Shown in pieces: positions 25,430-34,842 of a stretch of DNA of 64,000 nucleotides. Below the pieces are notes generated by a model that was not told the DNA's origin, did no database searches, and saw nothing but the letters and a program-made list of their open reading frames with translations. Both the position numbers and the translations under genes were made by a program. Origin of the DNA: Alphaproteobacteria bacterium HGW-Alphaproteobacteria-1 (GTDB taxonomy: Bacteria > Pseudomonadota > Alphaproteobacteria > Rhodobacterales > Rhodobacteraceae); the NCBI GenBank assembly GCA_002842985.1, contig PHEQ01000015.1, positions 1 through 64,000 on the forward strand. The letters run 5' to 3'. Numbering within the stretch: position 1 is the stretch's first letter; every line of letters starts with the position of its first letter.

Positions 25430-28400
25430 TCAGCTACACCCGCTCGTCGAGCCGCAGGTGTTGCACTTCATGCAGGTGCCATTGCGCACCAGCGTGTAGT
25501 TGCCGCATTCGCCGCAGGCCTCGCCCTCGTAACCCTGCATCCGTGCCTTGGTGCGCGCATCCATCGAAACGGTGGCCACCGTCGCTGTCGCTACGCTCGC
25601 CTGCACGGTCTCGGGCACCAGAGTCCGCAGCGCCACCTCGGCATCGTGAGAGAACATCCCCGTGGTGCCGGTGGCCTGCCCGCCCTGGAACACCACAAGT
25701 TCCTGCGGCAGCCGCTTGCGCAGGTAGCCGGTGGAGCTGATCTGCTTGAGAACTTCCAGCGACCGCGTCGCAGCTTCGTTCGACATCTCCTTGATATTGC
25801 GAACACCTTCCTCTTCACCCCGGCCCAGATCGTCGAATGACGCGCCCGAAGGTTTGACATGGGCAAGGTCAGTGCGGTCAAGATAGCTCACCGCCAGTTC
25901 GCGGAAGATGTAATCGAGGATCGAGGTGGCGTTCTTGATGCTGTCATTGCCCTGCACGAGCCCGGCGGGCTCGAACTTGGTGAAGGTGAAGGCATCGACG
26001 AATTCCTCCAGCGGTACGCCGTATTGCAGGCCCACCGAGACGGCGATGGCGAAATTGTTCATCATCGCGCGGAACCCGGCGCCCTCCTTGTGCATGTCGA
26101 TGAAGATTTCACCCAGCTTGCCGTCCTTGTATTCGCCGGTGCGCAGATAGACCTTGTGACCGCCGACGATGGCCTTTTGGGTATAGCCCTTGCGCCGTTC
26201 GGGCAGCTTCTCGCGGGCGGCGCGGATGATTTCCTTGATCACCACCTTCTCGACGATCTTCTCGGCCAGAACGGCGGCCTTTTCCTGCGCGGAGCCGGAT
26301 TCGAGGATCTCGGCGGCCTCGTCGTCATCCTCGACCAGTGCTGCGGCAAGCGGCTGGCTGAGCTTGGAGCCGTCGCGGTAAAGCGCATTGGCCTTGACGC
26401 CCAGCGACCAGCTGAGCTCATACGCCTTCTGGCAATCCTCGATGGTGGCGTCATTGGCCATGTTGATCGTCTTGGAGATCGCCCCCGAGATGAAGCTCTG
26501 CGCTGCGGCCATCATGTGGATATGGCTTTCCACGCTGAGATAGCGGCGGCCTTTCTTGCCGCAGGGATTGGCACAGTCGAAGACATGGTAATGCGCCGGA
26601 TCGAGATGCGGCGCGCCCTCGAGCGTCATCGTCCCGCAGACATGATCGTTGGCGGCCTCGATGTCGCGGCGCGAATAGCCCAGATGCGACAGCAGATCGA
26701 AGGTCGGATCGTTGAGCTTTGCCGCCGGGATGCCCAGCACGCCCGCGCAGAACTCTTCCCCAAGCGTCCACTGGTTGAACACGAAGCGGATGTCAAAAGC
26801 CGAGCCGAGGGCCGCCTCGATCTTGGCCAGTTGCGCCTCGCCAAAGCCGTGACCGATGAGCGAGGTGTGGTTGATCCCCGGCGCGTTGCCAAGGCTGCCA
26901 TGGCCCACGGCATAGCTCACGATCTCGCCGATCTGCGCCGCGCCGTAACCGAGCTTCTCCAGCGCGGCGGGCACCGAGTGATTGATGATCTTGAAATAGC
27001 CGCCGCCCGCCAGTTTCTTGAATTTCACCAGCGCGAAATCCGGCTCGATTCCGGTCGTGTCGCAATCCATCACCAGGCCGATCGTGCCCGTGGGGGCGAT
27101 GACCGAGGTCTGCGCGTTGCGGTAGCCGTGCTTCTCGCCCAGCTTGAGCGCCTCGTCCCAGCTTGCCATCGCCAGATCGACAAGCCGTGCATCGGGGCAG
27201 TTGGCATGGTCGAGCGGCACCGGCTTGACGGCAAGCCCCTCATAGCCTTCGGTCGCGCCATAGGCGGCGTTGCGGTGGTTGCGGATCACGCGCAGCATAT
27301 GCTTGGCGTTGCGTTTGTAACCGGCAAAGGCCCCCAATTCACCCGCCATCTCGGCCGAGGTCGCATAGGCAACGCCCGTCATGATCGCCGTCAGCGCCCC
27401 GCAGAGCGCGCGCCCCTCCGCCGAATCGTAGCCCAGACCCATATTCATCAGCAGACCGCCGATATTGGCATAACCAAGGCCAAGCGTGCGGAACTCATAG
27501 CTGAGTTGCGCGATTTCCTTCGACGGGAATTGCGCCATCAGCACCGAGATTTCCAGCGTCACCGTCCAGAGCCGTGTGGCGTGGATATAGCTTTCCGCGT
27601 CGAACCGGCTGTCCTTGTAGAACTTGAGCAGGTTCATCGAGGCAAGGTTACAGGCGGTATCGTCAAGGAACATGTATTCCGAACAGGGGTTCGAGCCGCG
27701 GATTGCGCCATCCTCGGGGCAGGTGTGCCAGGCGTTGACCGTGTCGTGATACTGGATGCCCGGATCGGCACAGGCCCAGGCGGCATGACCCACCTGCTCC
27801 CAGAGATCGCGCGCCTTGATCGTCTTGGCGGTGCTGCCATCCACACGGTTGATCAGCGCCCAATCCGCATCCTCCCGGACCGCCTTGAGAAAGGCGTCGG
27901 TCACGCGGATCGAGTTGTTGGAGTTTTGCCCTGACACAGAGGCATAGGCCTCGGAGTCCCAATCCGTGTCATAGGTCGGGAACTCGATGCTGCCATAGCC
28001 CTGCTTGGCGTAATCCAGCACGCGCTTGACATATGTTTCGGGGATATAGGCCTTTTTCGCGCCGCGAATGGCGGCTTTCAGGCTCGGGTTCTTGGCGGGG
28101 TCCACCGCATCCTCTGACGCGCCATCCCATTCCCGGATCGCCGCGAAAATCTCGTTGAGCTTGGCCTCGTGGGTCTTGGAACCCGCAACGATGCTGGCGA
28201 CCTTCTGCTCTTCCTTCACCTTCCAGTTGATGAAGGCCTCGATATCGGGGTGATCGGCATCGCAAATCACCATCTTGGCCGCGCGCCGCGTGGTGCCACC
28301 CGACTTGATCGCGCCCGCCGCACGGTCGCCGATCTTCAGAAACCCCATGAGGCCCGAGGATTTGCCGCCCCCCGACAGCCGCTCGCCCTCGCCGCGCAAG

Positions 28401-29089
28401 CTGCTGAAATTGGTGCCCGTTCCGGAGCCGTATTTGAACAGGCGCGCCTCGCGCACCCAGAGATCCATGATCCCGCCGTCGCCCACCAGATCGTCCTTGA
28501 CCGACTGGATGAAACAGGCGTGCGGCTGCGGATGCTCATAGGCGCTGGTGGATTTGGTCAGCTCACCCGTCTCGAAATCCACGTAGTAATGACCCTGGCT
28601 CGGCCCGTCGATGCCGTAAGCCCAGTGCAGGCCGGTGTTGAACCATTGCGGCGAGTTGGGCGCGGCCATCTGCATCGCCAGCATGACGCGCATCTCGTCG
28701 TAATAGGCGCGCGCATCCGCCTCGGTGGTGAAATAGCCACCCTTCCAGCCCCAATAGGCCCAGGCCCCGGCCAGCCGGTCGAACACCTGTCGCGCGCTCG
28801 TCTCGCCGCCAAAGCCGTCATTGTCCTTGGCCGCGACCGACCGCCAGAGAAATTCGGGCACGCCCGCTTCCTTGACGCGCGCCAGCTTGTTCGGCACGCC
28901 CGCCTTGCGGAAATATTTCTGCGCGATCACGTCACTGGCGACCTGGCTCCAACCCGCCGGCACCTCAATGGCATCGAGCCTGAAGACGGTGCTGCCATCG
29001 GGATTGCGAATCTCGGAACTGGTGGTCACGAACTCCAGCGCTGCATAGGCATCCTTGTCGGCACTGGTGAATTTGCGTTCGATCTTCAT
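25430..29089 (-). CDS. nrdJ: Vitamin B12-dependent (class II) ribonucleoside-diphosphate reductase
   Basis: Makes deoxyribonucleotides with adenosylcobalamin and needs no oxygen. The 1219-residue protein is the long class II form. It contains QNSNNSIRV, an active-site Cys in [16 protein letters not shown] (about residue 467), and the C-terminal zinc/redox segment with Cys pairs [13 protein letters not shown] and a final CS. Start ATG 29089 follows GGGGCAGC. No class I nrdAB genes are nearby. An NrdR box lies upstream, so repression by NrdR is expected. I looked for a cobalamin riboswitch in the leader and did not recognise one. Confidence 0.97.
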   Translation of the reverse strand: MKIERKFTSADKDAYAALEFVTTSSEIRNPDGSTVFRLDAIEVPAGWSQVASDVIAQKYFRKAGVPNKLARVKEAGVPEFLWRSVAAKDNDGFGGETSARQVFDRLAGAWAYWGWKGGYFTTEADARAYYDEMRVMLAMQMAAPNSPQWFNTGLHWAYGIDGPSQGHYYVDFETGELTKSTSAYEHPQPHACFIQSVKDDLVGDGGIMDLWVREARLFKYGSGTGTNFSSLRGEGERLSGGGKSSGLMGFLKIGDRAAGAIKSGGTTRRAAKMVICDADHPDIEAFINWKVKEEQKVASIVAGSKTHEAKLNEIFAAIREWDGASEDAVDPAKNPSLKAAIRGAKKAYIPETYVKRVLDYAKQGYGSIEFPTYDTDWDSEAYASVSGQNSNNSIRVTDAFLKAVREDADWALINRVDGSTAKTIKARDLWEQVGHAAWACADPGIQYHDTVNAWHTCPEDGAIRGSNPCSEYMFLDDTACNLASMNLLKFYKDSRFDAESYIHATRLWTVTLEISVLMAQFPSKEIAQLSYEFRTLGLGYANIGGLLMNMGLGYDSAEGRALCGALTAIMTGVAYATSAEMAGELGAFAGYKRNAKHMLRVIRNHRNAAYGATEGYEGLAVKPVPLDHANCPDARLVDLAMASWDEALKLGEKHGYRNAQTSVIAPTGTIGLVMDCDTTGIEPDFALVKFKKLAGGGYFKIINHSVPAALEKLGYGAAQIGEIVSYAVGHGSLGNAPGINHTSLIGHGFGEAQLAKIEAALGSAFDIRFVFNQWTLGEEFCAGVLGIPAAKLNDPTFDLLSHLGYSRRDIEAANDHVCGTMTLEGAPHLDPAHYHVFDCANPCGKKGRRYLSVESHIHMMAAAQSFISGAISKTINMANDATIEDCQKAYELSWSLGVKANALYRDGSKLSQPLAAALVEDDDEAAEILESGSAQEKAAVLAEKIVEKVVIKEIIRAAREKLPERRKGYTQKAIVGGHKVYLRTGEYKDGKLGEIFIDMHKEGAGFRAMMNNFAIAVSVGLQYGVPLEEFVDAFTFTKFEPAGLVQGNDSIKNATSILDYIFRELAVSYLDRTDLAHVKPSGASFDDLGRGEEEGVRNIKEMSNEAATRSLEVLKQISSTGYLRKRLPQELVVFQGGQATGTTGMFSHDAEVALRTLVPETVQASVATATVATVSMDARTKARMQGYEGEACGECGNYTLVRNGTCMKCNTCGSTSGCS

Positions 29090-29254
29090 GGTCGCTGCCC
29101 CGTCCTTTGGTATGGCCTTCTGGCCTGTTGTTTGCGTCGCGCCGCAAGTCCGTGACGCCTCCGCCGCGCCGCCGGAACACCCTGTCTGGCGGTTGGAAGG
29201 CCCGGAAAACCGGCGATGGTGTTGCTTTGGTCCGAATGTCCCTGTCGGGGCTAA

Positions 29255-29270
29255 CCACTATATCTTGTGG
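29255..29270. promoter_or_regulatory. NrdR box
   Basis: CCACTATATCTTGTGG contains the core CTATATCTTG, matching the actinobacterial and proteobacterial NrdR consensus (ACACWATATCTWGTGT). It lies 166-181 bp upstream of nrdJ. NrdR sites usually come in pairs about 31 bp apart; the best partner here, at 29286-29301, is degenerate. Confidence 0.75.
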
Positions 29271-29484
29271 CCTTCTCGCCCGCTCACACAAACTGACGTA
29301 AAACCAAGCCTCTGGTCAACGGAAAAAATCACCAATTGGAGAGAAAAAGGATTTGACCGGACCGGCGCGCTACACCGCATCACGCCGCCCCGATTCCTCC
29401 ACAGGCAACCCGAATCGAAGATGTGGCAAAAAAAGCCTTTTTCTCCGACTGCTTGGCGGCCAATCTTCAGATGAAGGGTAACGT

Positions 29485-29502
29485 AACCGGGCCGTGCCGG
29501 TT
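29485..29502 (-). terminator. Small hairpin after tRNA-Pro
   Basis: AACCGG-GCCGTG-CCGGTT lies 4 bases past the tRNA CCA end on the minus strand. The stem is short (6 bp) and has no T run, so it may be a terminator or a 3' processing signal. Confidence 0.4.
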
Positions 29503-29506
29503 GAAA

Positions 29507-29583
29507 TGGTCGGGGCGGCGAGATTCGAACTCACGACCCCCTGTACCCAAAACAGGTGCGCTACCAGACTGCGCCACGCCCCG
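29507..29583 (-). tRNA. tRNA-Pro (anticodon UGG)
   Basis: A 77-base gene with the CCA end encoded (29507-29509 on the plus strand read TGG). Acceptor arm CGGGGCG pairs with CGCCCCG and the discriminator is A. The D arm contains GCGCAGTCTGGTAGCGC, the anticodon stem CCTGT/ACAGG frames loop TTTGGGT with anticodon TGG, and the T loop is TTCGAAT. UGG reads CCA and, by wobble, other proline codons. It lies alone between nrdJ and the DUF192 gene. Confidence 0.97.
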
Positions 29584-29640
29584 GACCATACGCCCAGATA
29601 AGCCGCTTTGCCCACATTGAAAAGCGAAAACAGCCGCGCC

Positions 29641-30144
29641 TCAGTCGGCGGCGCAGGGCCAGCCGGCGACGGCCTGATCCACAGCCGGATGGCGCATTTC
29701 CCAGCCCTCGGCAATCCCGATGCGCCGCGCCAGCCCGCCATTGATCTCGAGCACGGTCTGGATCCCGTCCCCGCCCATCACCGGGCGCTCGTCATGGGGC
29801 TGTGCCTCGTGACCGATCCGTTGCACCGTTCCGGTCGCGTCCATGAAGATCATGTCGAGCGGAATGAGCGTGTTCTTCATCCAGAACCCCACCGGGCGCG
29901 GACTTGGATAGACAAACAGCATGCCGGCCGAGGAGGCCAGGCTTTCGCGGTGCATGAGACCCTGCGCGCGCAGGGCGTCGGTATCGGCCACCTCGACGTG
30001 GAACGCCGCCGCGCCCCCCGGCCCGCGCAGATGCACCGTATCGTCCCGGCAGGTTTCCGCTGACCCCGCCCCTGCCGAAAAAGCAAAGAGCACAGCACCG
30101 CTCAGGGCGCCGATCACTCTCTTGAATGTAAAGCCGCTTCCCAT
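29641..30144 (-). CDS. DUF192 family exported protein
   Basis: A 167-residue exported protein. The signal peptide (GALSGAVLFAFSAGAGSAE) leads into a DUF192 domain: ADTDALRAQGLMHRESLASS, GMLFVYPSPRPVGFWMKNTL, IPLDMIFMDATG and VLEINGG. Bacterial DUF192 proteins have no firmly established role. The ATG at 30144 lies inside the 3' end of the cold-shock gene (31-bp overlap), with GAGG as the ribosome site, so it is probably translated from the same mRNA. Confidence 0.9.
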   Translation of the reverse strand: MGSGFTFKRVIGALSGAVLFAFSAGAGSAETCRDDTVHLRGPGGAAAFHVEVADTDALRAQGLMHRESLASSAGMLFVYPSPRPVGFWMKNTLIPLDMIFMDATGTVQRIGHEAQPHDERPVMGGDGIQTVLEINGGLARRIGIAEGWEMRHPAVDQAVAGWPCAAD

Positions 30145-30644
30145 CCGCAGACCTCGGTTGCCATGCGGCCTCTTTTACCATCAATCACGCGAATGGCCAG
30201 CGCCTCTCCGGGCTGCACATCAGCAAGGCCCGAACGGCGGAGCACCTCGACATGCAAGAACACGTCCTCGGCGCTGCCGAAGGTGTTGGCAAAGCCGAAC
30301 CCCTTGCCCTTATCGAACCATTTCACGCGCGCAGGCAGAAGCGGTGCGGCACGAATCAACTCCGGGTCGATTTCCTCCAGGTCGGCAAGGCCCGACTGTT
30401 CCATATCATCGGGCGGCTCGATCGCATGAACCTGAACCGCCTGTCGCCCCCGCGAGGTTGTCTGAATGTCGAGCAGGACACCGGCGCGGTCCGCGATGGA
30501 GCTTTGCCCGAAATTGCGCAGCACATTTGCGTGAAGCAGAATGTCCGGCCCACCCTCGTCCGCCAGCACAAAGCCGAAGCCCTTCACCGGATCGAACCAC
30601 TTTACACGCCCCCTCACGCGGAGGATCTCTTCTTCTTCTGTCAC
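30114..30644 (-). CDS. Two-domain cold-shock protein
   Basis: A 176-residue protein with two cold-shock (OB-fold) domains in tandem. RNP1-type motifs are VKWFDPVKGFGFV (about residues 14-26) and VKWFDKGKGFGFA (about 107-119), each followed by DILLHANVLR or DVFLHVEVLR. An acidic linker (about 75-98) separates them. Single-domain Csp proteins are about 70 residues; dual forms are typical of alphaproteobacteria and act as RNA chaperones. The start codon is GTG (30644), preceded by AAGGTAGGG. It overlaps the DUF192 gene downstream. Confidence 0.93.
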   Translation of the reverse strand: MTEEEEILRVRGRVKWFDPVKGFGFVLADEGGPDILLHANVLRNFGQSSIADRAGVLLDIQTTSRGRQAVQVHAIEPPDDMEQSGLADLEEIDPELIRAAPLLPARVKWFDKGKGFGFANTFGSAEDVFLHVEVLRRSGLADVQPGEALAIRVIDGKRGRMATEVCGWEAALHSRE

Positions 30645-30745
30645 TGTGCCCTACCTTACTGCCTTCATCCCCAAGACAGATCCTAGACTTGCTTCATATT
30701 GAAAGCATCATGCAAGCCAAAAATACGGCGCCGTTTCAACATTTT

Positions 30746-30768
30746 GAATTTCACGCAACGTGAAATTC
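30746..30768. terminator. Perfect hairpin spanning the pdxH stop codon
   Basis: GAATTTCACG-CAA-CGTGAAATTC, a 10-bp stem that includes part of the pdxH stop. No T run follows, so it may be a transcript end or a processing signal between pdxH and the cold-shock gene. Confidence 0.5.
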
Positions 30769-31369
30769 AGGGGTTCAGGCGCCGAATGACCCATTCGTCG
30801 GACGGGGATGAGCGCCGCCAGACAAAGCGGTCATGCAGGCGAAACGCCCCGTCCGCCCAGAACTCAATCTCAATCGGCGTGATTTGGAAACCTCCCCAAA
30901 AGGGTGGGCGCGGCGGGTTCGGCCCCTTCTGTGCCGTGACCTTGGCAACCTCGGCCATCAATGCAGCGCGCGATGAGAGAGGGCGCGACTGTTGCGAGGC
31001 CCAGGCCCCAAGGCGGCTCTTGAGCGAGCGCGACGCATAATAGGCATCGGCGCGCGCGCCCTCCTCGCGCGTGACCGTGCCACGGAAGCGCAACTGGCGG
31101 CGCAGCGATTTCCAGTGCAGCACCCCCGCCGCCATCGGATGCGCGCTCAGTTCCTGCCCCTTGGCCGAGCCATAATTGGTATAGAAAACAAAGCCGTCAT
31201 CGGCAATTTCCTTGAGCAGCACCATGCGCACATTGGGCAGCCCCCCCTCCCCCACGCTGGCCAGAGCCATGGCGTTGGGGTCGTTGATCTCGGCGGCCTC
31301 CGCCTCGGTCAGCCAGCGGCGCGCAATCGCAAACGGATCGTCGCCCGCGAAAATTCCGTCCCGTTCCAT
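30767..31369 (-). CDS. pdxH: Pyridoxamine 5'-phosphate oxidase
   Basis: FMN enzyme that oxidises pyridoxine or pyridoxamine phosphate to pyridoxal phosphate. The 200-residue protein has the family signatures: [10 protein letters not shown] near the start, [43 protein letters not shown] (FMN and substrate residues), [23 protein letters not shown] and the C-terminal RRLNP. ATG 31369 follows GGAGG; an in-frame start at 31393 is less likely. It may be functionally linked to the Epd-like enzyme at 9.4 kb. It is divergent from fabI. Confidence 0.97.
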   Translation of the reverse strand: MERDGIFAGDDPFAIARRWLTEAEAAEINDPNAMALASVGEGGLPNVRMVLLKEIADDGFVFYTNYGSAKGQELSAHPMAAGVLHWKSLRRQLRFRGTVTREEGARADAYYASRSLKSRLGAWASQQSRPLSSRAALMAEVAKVTAQKGPNPPRPPFWGGFQITPIEIEFWADGAFRLHDRFVWRRSSPSDEWVIRRLNP

Positions 31370-31522
31370 TCTGTCGCCTCCACGCGTCACCAATCCACCG
31401 TGATTATGCTCGTTCTAGGACAGTCCGTGAGCATTGCCAATTCGCGCCGCAAGGGCAGGCCTTGATGCACCCTGCCCAATCGCCTAAAGGTCAGAAAAAT
31501 CGCATAAGGGCGGGGGCTGGAA

Positions 31523-32329
31523 ATGTCGAACTCATTGATGACGGGCAAGCGCGGGCTGATCATGGGGCTTGCCAACGACAAGTCCATCGCCTGGGGTATC
31601 GCCAAGGCCTGCGCGGGCGCGGGGGCAGAACTGGCGTTCAGCTATCAGGGCGAGGCGCTGAAAAAGCGCGTCGATCCGCTGGCAGCGGAACTTGGCTCCA
31701 CCATCGTGCTGCCCTGCGATGTGGGCGACATGGCCTCGGTCGATCAGCTCTTCGTCGATCTGGGGGCCCATTGGGACAGTCTCGATTTCGTCGTCCATGC
31801 CATCGGATTCTCCGACAAGAACGAATTGCGCGGCCGTTATGTCGATACCAGCCGCGACAATTTCCTGCGCACCATGGATATCTCGGTCTATTCCTTCACC
31901 GCCGTGATGCAGCGCGCCGAAAAGATGATGGGCGAAGGCGGCAGCGCACTCACCCTCACCTATTACGGCGCCGAGCAGGTCATGCCGCATTACAATGTCA
32001 TGGGCGTTGCCAAGGCGGCGCTGGAGGCGAGCGTGAAATACATGGCCGAGGATCTGGGCCGCGACGGTATCCGCGTCAATGCCATCAGCGCCGGACCGAT
32101 CCGCACGCTGGCGGCCAGCGGCATCGGTGATTTCCGCTACATCCTGAAATGGAACGAGCTGAATTCACCGCTGCGGCGCAACGTGACCATCGACGATGTG
32201 GGTCGCTCGGCGCTCTATATCCTCTCGGATCTGAGCAGCGGCGTGACCGGCGAGGTGCTTCATGTCGATGCGGGCTATCACATTGTCGGCATGAAGGCGG
32301 TGGACGCGCCCGATATCGACGCCACCTGA
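31523..32329 (+). CDS. fabI: Enoyl-[acyl-carrier-protein] reductase (NADH)
   Basis: Last reduction in fatty-acid elongation; the triclosan target. The 268-residue short-chain-type enzyme has the FabI cofactor loop GLANDKSIAWGIAK, LPCDVGD, VVHAIGFSDK, the catalytic Tyr-X6-Lys pattern in YNVMGVAKAALE, and AISAGPIRTLAASGI with the flexible substrate loop. The C-terminal strand GEVLHVDAGYHIVGM is typical. It probably heads a unit with the exporter and gpt genes (gaps of 7 and 1 bp). Confidence 0.97.
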   Translation: MSNSLMTGKRGLIMGLANDKSIAWGIAKACAGAGAELAFSYQGEALKKRVDPLAAELGSTIVLPCDVGDMASVDQLFVDLGAHWDSLDFVVHAIGFSDKNELRGRYVDTSRDNFLRTMDISVYSFTAVMQRAEKMMGEGGSALTLTYYGAEQVMPHYNVMGVAKAALEASVKYMAEDLGRDGIRVNAISAGPIRTLAASGIGDFRYILKWNELNSPLRRNVTIDDVGRSALYILSDLSSGVTGEVLHVDAGYHIVGMKAVDAPDIDAT

Positions 32330-32336
32330 CGCCCCG

Positions 32337-32945
32337 ATGAGCGCGCTCGACCTTCTTGCCTTCAACGCGGTTCTGGCTGCCGCCATCCTCAGCCCCGGTC
32401 CCGCCCTGCTGTTTGCGCTGCGCACGGCACTGGCCGACGGACGGGCTGCGGGCATCGCCGCAGGTCTAGGCCTTGGCCTTGTCGCAGCCCTCTGGACACT
32501 GGCGGCGCTTCTGGGGCTCGAGGCGCTCTTCAGCCTTTTTCCATGGGCCTACATGGCGCTCAAGATCGCCGGGGCGGCCTATCTACTCTATATCGCATGG
32601 ACCACTTGGCGCGCCGCGCGGCAGCCCGTGACCGACGGCGCGCGCAAACCGCGCGGCCGCGCCTTTCTCGACGGGGCGCTGATCAATCTCGGCAATCCCA
32701 AATCGGTGCTCTTCGCGGCTTCCGTGCTGGTGGTGATCTTTCCCAAGGGCCTCTCGGCCAGCGACATTGCCCTCATCACCGTCAATCACATGATGGTGGA
32801 GTGGCTCTTTTACGCCGGTTTCGCCACGCTGTTGAGCGGGGCCACGGCGCGGCGCGCCTATCTGGGTGCCAAACCGACGATCGACCGCGCGGCAGCACTT
32901 TTGCTTGGCGCGCTCGGGCTGAAACTTCTCTTGAGCAGGGACTGA
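32337..32945 (+). CDS. LysE/RhtB-family amino-acid exporter
   Basis: A 202-residue membrane protein with six hydrophobic segments. The family motif [20 protein letters not shown] follows the first helix, and the [18 protein letters not shown] segment is also characteristic. LysE/RhtB proteins export amino acids or related compounds; the substrate cannot be inferred. It starts 7 bp after fabI and ends 1 bp before gpt, so all three are likely cotranscribed. Confidence 0.92.
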   Translation: MSALDLLAFNAVLAAAILSPGPALLFALRTALADGRAAGIAAGLGLGLVAALWTLAALLGLEALFSLFPWAYMALKIAGAAYLLYIAWTTWRAARQPVTDGARKPRGRAFLDGALINLGNPKSVLFAASVLVVIFPKGLSASDIALITVNHMMVEWLFYAGFATLLSGATARRAYLGAKPTIDRAAALLLGALGLKLLLSRD

Positions 32946-32946
32946 C

Positions 32947-33444
32947 ATGATGGACCGCCTCCCCCATGAAAAGGGCTTTCACGTAAGCTGGGACCAGATT
33001 CACCGCGATGCGCGCGCGCTGGCCTGGCGGCTTCAGGGCGAGGCCCCGGAGGGCGGCTGGCGCGCGGTGGTGGCGATCACACGCGGCGGCATGGCCCCGG
33101 CGATGATCGTGGCGCGCGAACTCGATATCCGCACCGTCGACACGATCAGCGTCAAATCCTACAACCATCAGGAACAGACCGAACCGCGCATCATCAAATC
33201 ACCCGACATGGACATTGTCGGCGACGGGACGGGCGTGTTGATCGTCGATGATCTGGTCGATACCGGCCGCACCCTCGAAGTGGTGCGCGCCCGGATGCCG
33301 CGCGCCCATGTGGCCACCGTCTATGCCAAGCCGATGGGGCGCGCGCAGGTCGATACCTTCATCACCGAGGTCAGCCAGGATACCTGGATATTCTTTCCCT
33401 GGGACATGGCCCTGCAATATGTGGAGCCGTATCGCGGAGCGTGA
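32947..33444 (+). CDS. gpt: Xanthine(-guanine) phosphoribosyltransferase
   Basis: Purine salvage: converts xanthine and guanine to nucleotides with PRPP. The 165-residue protein has [20 protein letters not shown], a flexible loop with VKSYNHQEQ, the PRPP motif [18 protein letters not shown], and the C-terminal TWIFFPWD base-recognition segment typical of Gpt. ATG codons at 32947 and 32950 are equivalent. A strong bidirectional terminator follows the gene. Confidence 0.95.
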   Translation: MMDRLPHEKGFHVSWDQIHRDARALAWRLQGEAPEGGWRAVVAITRGGMAPAMIVARELDIRTVDTISVKSYNHQEQTEPRIIKSPDMDIVGDGTGVLIVDDLVDTGRTLEVVRARMPRAHVATVYAKPMGRAQVDTFITEVSQDTWIFFPWDMALQYVEPYRGA

Positions 33445-33456
33445 GGCAAAACGAAC

Positions 33457-33483
33457 AAGGCCGCGCCCGAGAGCGCGGCCTTT
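33457..33483. terminator. Bidirectional terminator between gpt and bioY
   Basis: AAGGCCGCGC-CCGAGA-GCGCGGCCTT(T): a 10-bp stem flanked by A/T-rich ends, placed between convergent gpt and bioY. Confidence 0.85.
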
Positions 33484-33505
33484 GACATTTTCCTTAAGCC
33501 GGGTG

Positions 33506-34075
33506 TCAGCCCTTGCGCGCCCTGAGCGCGGTCCAGCCGCCCCAGACCAGCATCGCGGCGATCACGGCCTTGACCACGTCACCCAAGAGGAACGGTGCCA
33601 TCCAGTAGGCCCAGAGGTCCGGCATCGCCTTGCCCATGACCAGCGCGGGCCAGGCAAGGCCGGGGATGTAAAGCAGCGCCGAGACCGCAACACCCACCAG
33701 CGCCGTCGAAACCACGCCGCGCGCGATCCCGCGCTCGACCGCCAGACCGGCAAGCCAGGCCATGCCCACGAAGCCGTAAAGGAAGCCGGCGGTCGGCCCG
33801 ACGAGCGAGGCCGTGCTCTGCGCGCCCGCGAATACCGGCAGCCCCATCGCCCCTTCGGCAAGATAGGCCAGAACCGCCGCCGCCCCGAGGCGCGCACCAA
33901 ACGTGAGGCCCACGAGCAGGATCGCCAGCGTCGAGAGCGTCAGCGGCACCGGAAAGAAGGGCACGCTCACCTGCGCCGCCAGCGCGATGAAGAGCGACCC
34001 GCCAAGCACCAGGCCCGCCTTGCGGATGATTGTGTCCTGGCCGATGACGGCCTGAGTGAGAACCTGTGCGCGCAT
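33506..34075 (-). CDS. bioY: Biotin transporter substrate-specificity protein BioY
   Basis: S component of the ECF-type biotin importer, an inner-membrane protein. The 189 residues contain six hydrophobic segments and the family stretches VPFFPVPLTLSTLAILLVG, LGAAAVLAYLAEGAMGLPVF and GPTAGFLYGFV. No bioM or bioN energising genes are adjacent, so it either works alone, as reported for some BioY proteins, or shares modules encoded elsewhere. GGAGGG precedes the ATG at 34075. I looked for a BioR palindrome (TTATCTATAA type) and saw none. Confidence 0.95.
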   Translation of the reverse strand: MRAQVLTQAVIGQDTIIRKAGLVLGGSLFIALAAQVSVPFFPVPLTLSTLAILLVGLTFGARLGAAAVLAYLAEGAMGLPVFAGAQSTASLVGPTAGFLYGFVGMAWLAGLAVERGIARGVVSTALVGVAVSALLYIPGLAWPALVMGKAMPDLWAYWMAPFLLGDVVKAVIAAMLVWGGWTALRARKG

Positions 34076-34108
34076 GTCGCATCCCTCCGTTGTTCCGGTT
34101 GTCGGGCT

Positions 34109-34137
34109 GACTTTTTCGCCGCAGGCGCGAAAAAGTC
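34109..34137. promoter_or_regulatory. Perfect 11-bp inverted repeat between bioY and an SDR gene
   Basis: GACTTTTTCGC-CGCAGGC-GCGAAAAAGTC. It lies 34-62 bp upstream of bioY and 48-76 bp upstream of the divergent SDR gene. It could be an operator for either gene or a leader hairpin. It does not resemble the BioR site. Confidence 0.45.
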
Positions 34138-34184
34138 AAGCGATAGTGCTTGATCTGGCGCGCGACTGGTGGGATTTGCCGCAT

Positions 34185-34838
34185 ATGAGCGAAATACAGG
34201 ATCTCCCCGTTGCCCTCGTCACCGGCGCCTCGCGCGGGCTGGGGGCGGCCATGGCCGAGGCGCTGACGCCCGCCCATCACGTCGTCGCCGTCGCCCGCAC
34301 CGTGGGCGCGCTCGAGGAACTGGACGACCGCATCAAGGCGCGCGGCGGGCAGGCCACGCTTGCGCCCATGGACATCACCAACCGCGAGGCCATGGCGCAG
34401 CTGTGCCGCGCCATCCACGACCGCTGGGGCGGCATCGCGCTCTGGATTCACGCAGCAGTTCACGCGGCCCCCCTCAGCCCTGCCATGCATCTGGCCGAGA
34501 AGGACTGGGAGCGCTCGGTCGCCGTCAACGCATCGGCCACGGGGCTGCTGATCCCGTTCGTCGCACCGCTTCTGGGTGAGGCGGGTCAGGCGGTGTTCTT
34601 CGACGATCCGCGCGGCGGCGATAAATTCTTCGGCGCCTACGGGGCCACAAAGGCGGCGCAGATCGCGCTGGCCCGAAGCTGGCAGGCGGAAAGCGTGAAG
34701 ACCGGGCCGCGCGTGCATATCCTGACGCCTGCCCCGATGCCCACGGCCACGCGCGCGCGGTTCCATCCCGGCGAGGACCGCGACGCGCTCAGCCATCCCC
34801 GCGACGAGGCGGCGCGCCTTCTGGCGGCGCTCTCCTGA
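34185..34838 (+). CDS. Short-chain dehydrogenase/reductase, unknown substrate
   Basis: A 217-residue SDR. The NAD(P) loop is TGASRGLG, with VARTVGALEEL and APMDITN following. The usual NAG motif is replaced by IHAAVHAAP, the Tyr-X3-Lys pair is in YGATKAA, and the middle segment VFFDDPRGGDKFFGAYG stands where most SDRs have I(V)NISS. This FFDDPRGGDKFF stretch is unusual. I start at ATG 34185, since the Rossmann strand begins about 11 residues later; the open frame reaches back to 34056. It is convergent with the metallohydrolase gene, 4 bp apart. Confidence 0.88.
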   Translation: MSEIQDLPVALVTGASRGLGAAMAEALTPAHHVVAVARTVGALEELDDRIKARGGQATLAPMDITNREAMAQLCRAIHDRWGGIALWIHAAVHAAPLSPAMHLAEKDWERSVAVNASATGLLIPFVAPLLGEAGQAVFFDDPRGGDKFFGAYGATKAAQIALARSWQAESVKTGPRVHILTPAPMPTATRARFHPGEDRDALSHPRDEAARLLAALS

Positions 34839-34842
34839 CCGC

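Larger units (their letters stand above)
29090..29506. other. Intergenic region upstream of nrdJ
   Basis: 417 bp between the nrdJ start and tRNA-Pro. It holds the NrdR box (29255-29270), a possible weak second site near 29286-29301 (ACACAAACTGACGTAA), an AT-rich stretch near 29300-29350 suited to a promoter, and the tRNA terminator. No convincing gene is present on either strand. Confidence 0.6.

Noticed and set aside
29090-29506. Cobalamin riboswitch upstream of nrdJ
   Set aside because: I looked for the B12-box core (GCC..CTG/AGCCAGGAGACC-like) on the minus strand and saw no convincing match or matching stems; the region instead has an NrdR box. An Infernal search would settle it.
33506-34137. 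BioR operator at bioY
   Set aside because: The TTATCTATAA-type palindrome is absent from the gap; the dyad at 34109-34137 is unrelated in sequence.
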